From CAZWHE01 sp964633825 (GTDB lineage Bacteria; Planctomycetota; B15-G4; CAYZWU01), in assembly GCA_964633825.1 (NCBI GenBank), contig CAZWHE010000134.1, forward strand, positions 1 through 11,161: a stretch of DNA of 11,161 nt. Reading direction: 5' to 3'. The notes under the pieces are model-generated. The model worked only from the letters and a program-made list of their open reading frames with translations, was not told the origin of the DNA and ran no database searches. Positions 8,033 to 11,161 of the stretch are shown in pieces. Numbering within the stretch: the stretch's first letter is position 1; every line of letters begins with the position of its first letter. A program made the position numbers and the translations under genes.

Positions 8033-8108
8033 TGATGACGTATTTGATGTCGAATTGATTCCGAGAGGATAGGATGACCGGAAATCCGTCCTGTCCGCCT
8101 GGGAGAAA

Positions 8109-9284
8109 ATGAAACAGTCCGAACGAGAAGCGCAGGAAAACAGAAGGTCCTTCGTGTGGGCGCTGGCCGGCATTGTCCTGGCGGCCCTCGCTGTCCGGGT
8201 TTGGGCGGCTTTTCTGAGCGGAGCGTCTTGGTATTCCGGCGATACCTATACCTACTTCGAGATGGCTGAGGGCATATCGAACGGCCGTCCCGTCTCGGCT
8301 TTTCCGAACGGATACCCCCTGATCATCGCGGCGTTCGGGCGGGCTTTCGGATCCGAGCCGCTCCCAAGCCTGCTCATGGGATTTCAGGTGGCGGCTTCCA
8401 CGCTCGTCGTTCTCGTCGTGTATGGAATCGGAAGCGCGCTGGGTTCCCGGCGGGCCGGGCTTCTTGCCGCCGCTCTGGCGGCCCTCTGGCCGAACCAGAT
8501 CAACTATGTGCGGCAGCTCCTCTCCGAAGTGCCGGCGACCTTGTTTCTTGGTCTCGGGATCTACTTGCTGCTCAGACGCAGGCACATTCTTTCCGGCGCA
8601 TTTCTGTACGCCGCCGCATGGACACGGTCCGCCCTCTTTCCCGTCCTGCCGCTCGTGCTGTTCTGGATGATCCTTTCGAAAAGGCGGGCGGGCGGGATCG
8701 TGCGCTGTCTGTCGGGTGCTTTTGTGCTTCTGGCCCTGAACCTGGGGCTGTTGCACACGAATGTCATATCCGCTCCGAACAACGTGGGAGACAATTTTCT
8801 CTTCGCGATCCGATCGAGCTCGTCGGAGAACGACATATTCACGACCGATGGCTTCACGCCCGAGCAGAAGGCGGCTCCGCTCGAGGCCTACCTGACGTTT
8901 GCAAAGGAGAACCCGGCCGCCTTCGTCGCACAGCGCGCTTCGGCGTTCTGGGAGCTGTGGGGTCCGTGGCCCAAGCGGGGCGGCGACCGGAGCCCCCGAA
9001 GCGTGCCCGAGCGGCTTCTCATCGGTCTCCGGTTCCCTCTCTTCGTCCTGGCGCTGATCGAGCTCGTCCGGAGGCGCGGTTCCGCGCCCCATTGGCTGCC
9101 CGCTCTTCCCGTCATCGTGATCACTGCCGTGCACACCGCCTTCTTTTCCACGTCCCGGTTTTCGTATACAGTGGAGCCCCTGGCTCTGGTTTTGGCCGGT
9201 TTGCTTCTCGTGCATCTGTATGGCATGCTGGGTCGTGAAGAACGGCGGGAGGCCTCGGTTCGAACCCGCCAGCGGCATCAATAG
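8109..9284 (+). CDS. GT-C/GT39-like membrane glycosyltransferase
   Basis: The protein has 391 residues. The ATG at 8109 has GGGAG (8101-8105) close upstream. After a polar start (MKQSEREAQENRR) there is one membrane helix, then a loop with SGDTYTYFEMAEGISNGRP (about 43-61). Its acidic residue just after the first helix (Asp45) matches the catalytic or metal-binding position of GT-C transferases (PMT/ArnT group). Several more helices follow, with LLSEVPAT (Glu130 region) and AAAWTRSALFPVLP, both typical of this fold. A soluble segment of about 90 residues (NVISAPNN to WGPWPKRGG) lies between helix groups. Such enzymes use polyprenyl-phosphate sugars on the outer face of the inner membrane; the acceptor here is unknown. 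It is shorter than ArnT (about 550). It is the first gene of a tight run: only 16 bases separate it from the next start. Confidence 0.75.
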   Translation: MKQSEREAQENRRSFVWALAGIVLAALAVRVWAAFLSGASWYSGDTYTYFEMAEGISNGRPVSAFPNGYPLIIAAFGRAFGSEPLPSLLMGFQVAASTLVVLVVYGIGSALGSRRAGLLAAALAALWPNQINYVRQLLSEVPATLFLGLGIYLLLRRRHILSGAFLYAAAWTRSALFPVLPLVLFWMILSKRRAGGIVRCLSGAFVLLALNLGLLHTNVISAPNNVGDNFLFAIRSSSSENDIFTTDGFTPEQKAAPLEAYLTFAKENPAAFVAQRASAFWELWGPWPKRGGDRSPRSVPERLLIGLRFPLFVLALIELVRRRGSAPHWLPALPVIVITAVHTAFFSTSRFSYTVEPLALVLAGLLLVHLYGMLGREERREASVRTRQRHQ

Positions 9285-9300
9285 GGAGCGAGAGACAGGA

Positions 9301-9792
9301 ATGACAAACATCCGCATCATCGTCACGGGCGGGACGTTCGACAAGGAGTACAACGAAATCACGGGGGAGCTCTTTTTCAAGGAGTCTCACGTGCCCCACA
9401 TGCTGGCCCTGGGGAGATCGAGGCTCAACATCAGCGTCCGGACCCTCATGATGGTCGACAGCACGGAGATGACGGACGATGACAGGGAGATCGTGGCCAA
9501 GAACTGCTCGAACGCCCGGGAGGACAGGATCGTCATCACCCACGGCACGGACACGATGGTCGACACGGCCGGGATCATCGCCAGGACGAACAAGGAGAAG
9601 ACGATCGTGCTGACGGGCGCCATGGTCCCCTATACCTTCGGCAGCTCGGACGGGCTTTTCAACCTGGGCAGCGCCATCGCCTTCGTCCAGACCCTTCCGG
9701 CCGGAGTCTATGTCGCCATGAACGGCCGCTGTTTTCTCTGGGACAATGTGAGGAAGAACAAACGGATCGGAGAGTTCGAGGAGAGCGAATGA
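9301..9792 (+). CDS. Short one-domain asparaginase-like protein
   Basis: The protein has 163 residues. The ATG at 9301 follows a GGGAG (9284-9288) and an AGGA directly before it. Asparaginase signatures are present in order: TGGTFDK (9-15, catalytic Thr12), VDST (52-55, substrate-contact region), THGTDTM (80-86, second Thr-Asp pair at 83-84) and Lys100 before TIVLTGAMVP. All catalytic residues of the N-terminal asparaginase domain are thus in place. The C-terminal domain of classical enzymes (about 330 residues in all) is absent, and the protein ends cleanly with GEFEESE. Short one-domain asparaginases are known, for example the 172-residue Rhodospirillum rubrum enzyme, so this is probably a full gene, not a fragment. 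It would deamidate asparagine or a related amide in the cytoplasm; specificity cannot be read. It lies in an apparent operon with its neighbours. Confidence 0.85.
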   Translation: MTNIRIIVTGGTFDKEYNEITGELFFKESHVPHMLALGRSRLNISVRTLMMVDSTEMTDDDREIVAKNCSNAREDRIVITHGTDTMVDTAGIIARTNKEKTIVLTGAMVPYTFGSSDGLFNLGSAIAFVQTLPAGVYVAMNGRCFLWDNVRKNKRIGEFEESE

Positions 9793-9819
9793 TCATGCGC
9801 GATTTCGGGGAGGTGTGAA

Positions 9820-10383
9820 GTGCCGGTCCTTCTTTTTCCTGCCGCCGCATTGTTCGTGCCGGCGGCGGCGTTCGTGATTTTTCGTTATGTGCGCCGGGAC
9901 TATCTCACGCACGGCAGGCTGACGCTCCCCATGACCGCGCTGCAAGTCCTGGTCTTCCTATTGCACGCCGCACTGCTCGAGCTGTCCGTGCACGACACCG
10001 ACTGGCCGAAGTTGGAAAACACGTCATACCCCTTCGCGCTGGGCCTTGTATGCGCCGGCATCGGGCTCGGGCTCCTGTTGGCCGGTTTCGGTGTCTTCGG
10101 ATCGGTGGGGCGGGTCCTTGGACGGAGGGCTGATCAGCTCAAGCAGCAGGGGATCTACCGGTGGAGCAGAAACCCGCAGGCCGTCGGATACGGGCTTCTC
10201 CTCCTCGCCTTTCTGATCATCTGGCCCTCGTGGCAGGTGGGTGTTTCGGTCCTGGTCTATGCCGTCATCGCCCATCGAATGGTCCTCGTCGAGGAAGAGC
10301 ACCTCAAAAGAACGCACGGCGCGTCATACAAGTGGTACTGTGAGCGCACACCGCGCTATCTCGGCATTCCCGGATCGGGATAG
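9820..10383 (+). CDS. Isoprenylcysteine methyltransferase-like (ICMT/PEMT family) membrane protein
   Basis: The protein has 187 residues and starts at GTG 9820, with GGGGAGGTG (9807-9815) about six bases upstream, which fixes the start. It has four or five membrane helices. The C-terminal half shows the family pattern: GIYRWSRNPQAVGY (111-124), a helix, then HRMVLVEEEHL (152-162) and GASYKWYCERTPRYL (167-181). The RNP, EE and Y...Y elements form the S-adenosylmethionine-binding and catalytic core in ICMT/PEMT-type methyltransferases. Bacterial members act on varied and mostly unknown small or lipid substrates, so no substrate is assigned. It lies 27 bases after the asparaginase-like gene and is probably co-transcribed with it. 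A partial inverted repeat overlaps its stop codon. Confidence 0.82.
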   Translation: MPVLLFPAAALFVPAAAFVIFRYVRRDYLTHGRLTLPMTALQVLVFLLHAALLELSVHDTDWPKLENTSYPFALGLVCAGIGLGLLLAGFGVFGSVGRVLGRRADQLKQQGIYRWSRNPQAVGYGLLLLAFLIIWPSWQVGVSVLVYAVIAHRMVLVEEEHLKRTHGASYKWYCERTPRYLGIPGSG

Positions 10384-10384
10384 C
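10355..10384 (+). terminator. Imperfect hairpin at the end of the three-gene run, weak terminator candidate
   Basis: GCTATC (10355-10360) pairs with GATAGC (10379-10384), extended inward by four pairs, two of them G-T. The stem overlaps the TAG stop at 10381-10383. A pyrimidine run, CTTTCTTTTT (10404-10413), lies 20 bases further on. That is too far for a standard intrinsic terminator, but the run ends the likely operon just before a new promoter. Confidence 0.35.
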
Positions 10385-10416
10385 CGGAAGAGATCCCGCA
10401 CCCCTTTCTTTTTCCG

Positions 10417-10445
10417 AAGACATGTCACCATCAAATTGATATAAT
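10417..10445 (+). promoter_or_regulatory. Sigma70-like promoter of the FG-GAP protein gene
   Basis: A perfect TATAAT (10440-10445) has AAGACA (10417-10422) 17 bases before it, which matches the -35 consensus at four of six positions (GACA). Transcription would start near 10451 and give a leader of about 117 bases. The -10 box lies in an A+T-rich island unlike the surrounding G+C-rich DNA. The direct repeat ATTGATA (10435-10441 and 10450-10456) flanks it and could be a regulator site. Confidence 0.6.
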
Positions 10446-10486
10446 ATATATTGATACAGGAAGGCGTTGTTGAAATGCCTGATAAG

Positions 10487-10520
10487 CCTTTCCGCAGGAG
10501 CCTTTCCGCAGATCCTGCGG
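10487..10520 (+). promoter_or_regulatory. Leader with an 11-base direct repeat and two mutually exclusive hairpins
   Basis: CCTTTCCGCAG occurs twice (10487-10497 and 10501-10511, period 14). CCTGCGG (10514-10520) can pair with CCGCAGG of the first copy (10492-10498, 7 bp). Alternatively CTGCGG (10515-10520) can pair with CCGCAG of the second copy (10506-10511, 6 bp, 3-base loop). Only one can form at a time, a layout seen in RNA switches. No known riboswitch class is recognised, and a regulatory role is inference. Confidence 0.4.
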
Positions 10521-10567
10521 CCTGCGCCGAACCGAGAAACATCTTTTCCAACAGGGAGGTCGAAGCC

Positions 10568-11161
10568 ATGAAACGGATCTCTTTCCTCATGTCATTCCTT
10601 GCAATGTCGCTCTTTTTCACCCAGGCGGCGTCGGCCCAGGCGGCGCCGAATTTCGCACCGGCCCAATACATTCAGAGCAACGGCCAACCCATGCTGGGCG
10701 ACAATGTCTACACCGCCGCCGATGTCTGCGACTGGAACGCCGACGGGAAGAAGGATCTCCTTATCGGCGTGTTCTACAACGGAAACATCTGGGCCTTCAT
10801 CAACCAGGGAACGGACAGCGATCCCCTTTTCGGGCCGGGCGTTGAGCTCCAGGCCGACGGCAGCGTCATCAGCGTCGCTTACGGATGATGCATCGGCGCG
10901 ACTCCACACGGCGTGGATTGGAACAATGACGGATTGATCGATCTCATCAGCGGCGAATACTACGGCCGCGTTCACCTTTATCTCAACGTGGGAACGGCCT
11001 CCAACCCCGTCCTGACGAGCGCGGGTTTCGTGCAGGTCGGCTCGTCCAACATCGACGTGAGCTACTATTCCGTTCCCAAGACGGGGGACTTCAACGGGGA
11101 CGGGTTGTTCGACCTTTTTGTGGGTGGCACCGACGGGAGAGTCGAGCTCTTCATCAACGAC
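10568..11161 (+). CDS. Secreted FG-GAP/VCBS-repeat protein with one in-frame TGA (3' end beyond window)
   Basis: The ATG at 10568 has GGGAGGT (10554-10560) eight bases upstream. A Sec signal peptide covers about residues 1-24 (ending ASAQA). Calcium-binding repeat loops follow: DWNADGKKD before the TGA, then DWNNDGLID and DFNGDGLFD after it, each followed by a strand such as LLIGVF, LISGEY or LFVGG. These belong to beta-propeller-like FG-GAP/VCBS domains. Codon 107 (10886-10888) is TGA, and read strictly the product is 106 residues. The same frame continues open to the window end, with repeat sequence in perfect register (CIGATPHGVDWNNDG directly after the TGA). The gene therefore either has recoding at the TGA (selenocysteine or read-through) or a nonsense change or base error in an otherwise intact frame. 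The function of the intact protein is unknown; it is probably a secreted or surface binding protein. Confidence 0.75.
10886..10888 (+). other. In-frame TGA codon within the FG-GAP repeat gene, next to a Cys codon
   Basis: The local reading is YG, TGA, CIGATP. Flanking sequence on both sides belongs to the same repeat family and the same frame. Downstream hairpins exist at 10903-10917 (TCCAC/GTGGA, loop ACGGC) and at 10921-10939 (core CAAT/ATTG, loop GACGG). Neither is a clean match to the usual bacterial SECIS rules: the first loop lacks a G in its first two bases, and the second lies about 39 bases away. Selenocysteine is possible but not shown. Confidence 0.5.

Noticed and set aside
7981..8050. 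Short - strand peptide-like stretch (MPVTRFLIGLALL) in the gap after the esterase
   Set aside because: It looks like a membrane peptide but is short, has no ribosome site or clear end, and matches nothing I can name; likely chance.
7872..9380. Long open frame on the - strand (502 codons)
   Set aside because: It lies opposite the GT-C-like gene and the esterase end, has low-complexity charged sequence (many Arg, Gly, Gln, Pro) and no recognisable motif. It is a typical antisense shadow in G+C-rich DNA.
10451..10567. TTG at 10451 as start of the FG-GAP protein
   Set aside because: It lies at the expected transcription start; ATG 10568 has GGGAGGT at good spacing and begins a clean signal peptide.
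10886..10888. Genome-wide reassignment of TGA to Trp or Gly
   Set aside because: Five other genes here end at TGA (730, 2009, 4170, 6593, 9792) with sensible C-termini, and Trp is written TGG throughout.
1..11161. Defence island, prophage, IS element, CRISPR array, tRNA or rRNA
   Set aside because: No transposase, integrase, nuclease-helicase pair, repeat-spacer array or RNA-gene core sequence was seen; the GNAT fusion and the DUF4143 gene alone are not enough to call a defence system.

Overview
The window reads as a bacterial chromosome segment with fairly high G+C. It carries nine genes, all on the + strand, and one large palindromic intergenic element. A Gram-negative-type cell is likely. 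One product has a lipoprotein signal, two have Sec-type signal peptides, and one resembles GT-C transferases that act on the periplasmic face. The taxon cannot be fixed from sequence alone. The gene set would suit Desulfobacterota, Planctomycetota or a similar environmental lineage, but that is a guess.

Layout: (i) 1-730 is the 3' part of a DUF4143-type ATPase. (ii) 924-2009 is an A+T-richer gene that fuses a GNAT acetyltransferase domain to a membrane module. (iii) 2131-4170 encodes a large lipoprotein of the alpha/beta-hydrolase (lipase-like) fold. (iv) 4171-4439 is non-coding and holds a nested inverted-repeat element of about 204 bp. (v) 4440-6593 is a DUF2339 polytopic membrane protein. 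(vi) 6680-7972 is a secreted esterase with a jelly-roll-like N-terminal domain. (vii) 8109-10383 is a tight three-gene run: a GT-C/GT39-like membrane protein, a one-domain asparaginase-like protein, and an isoprenylcysteine-methyltransferase-like membrane protein, with gaps of 16 and 27 bases. (viii) From 10417 there is a good sigma70-like promoter, a structured leader, and a secreted FG-GAP/VCBS-repeat protein. Its frame is interrupted by a single in-frame TGA (10886-10888) and then continues open to the window edge.

Most genes look like general envelope and secreted functions rather than one pathway. The only clear transcription unit is 8109-10383. No defence island, prophage, CRISPR array, tRNA or rRNA was seen. 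The three points most worth following are the in-frame TGA directly before a Cys codon in the repeat protein, the nested palindrome at 4183-4386, and the GNAT-membrane fusion.
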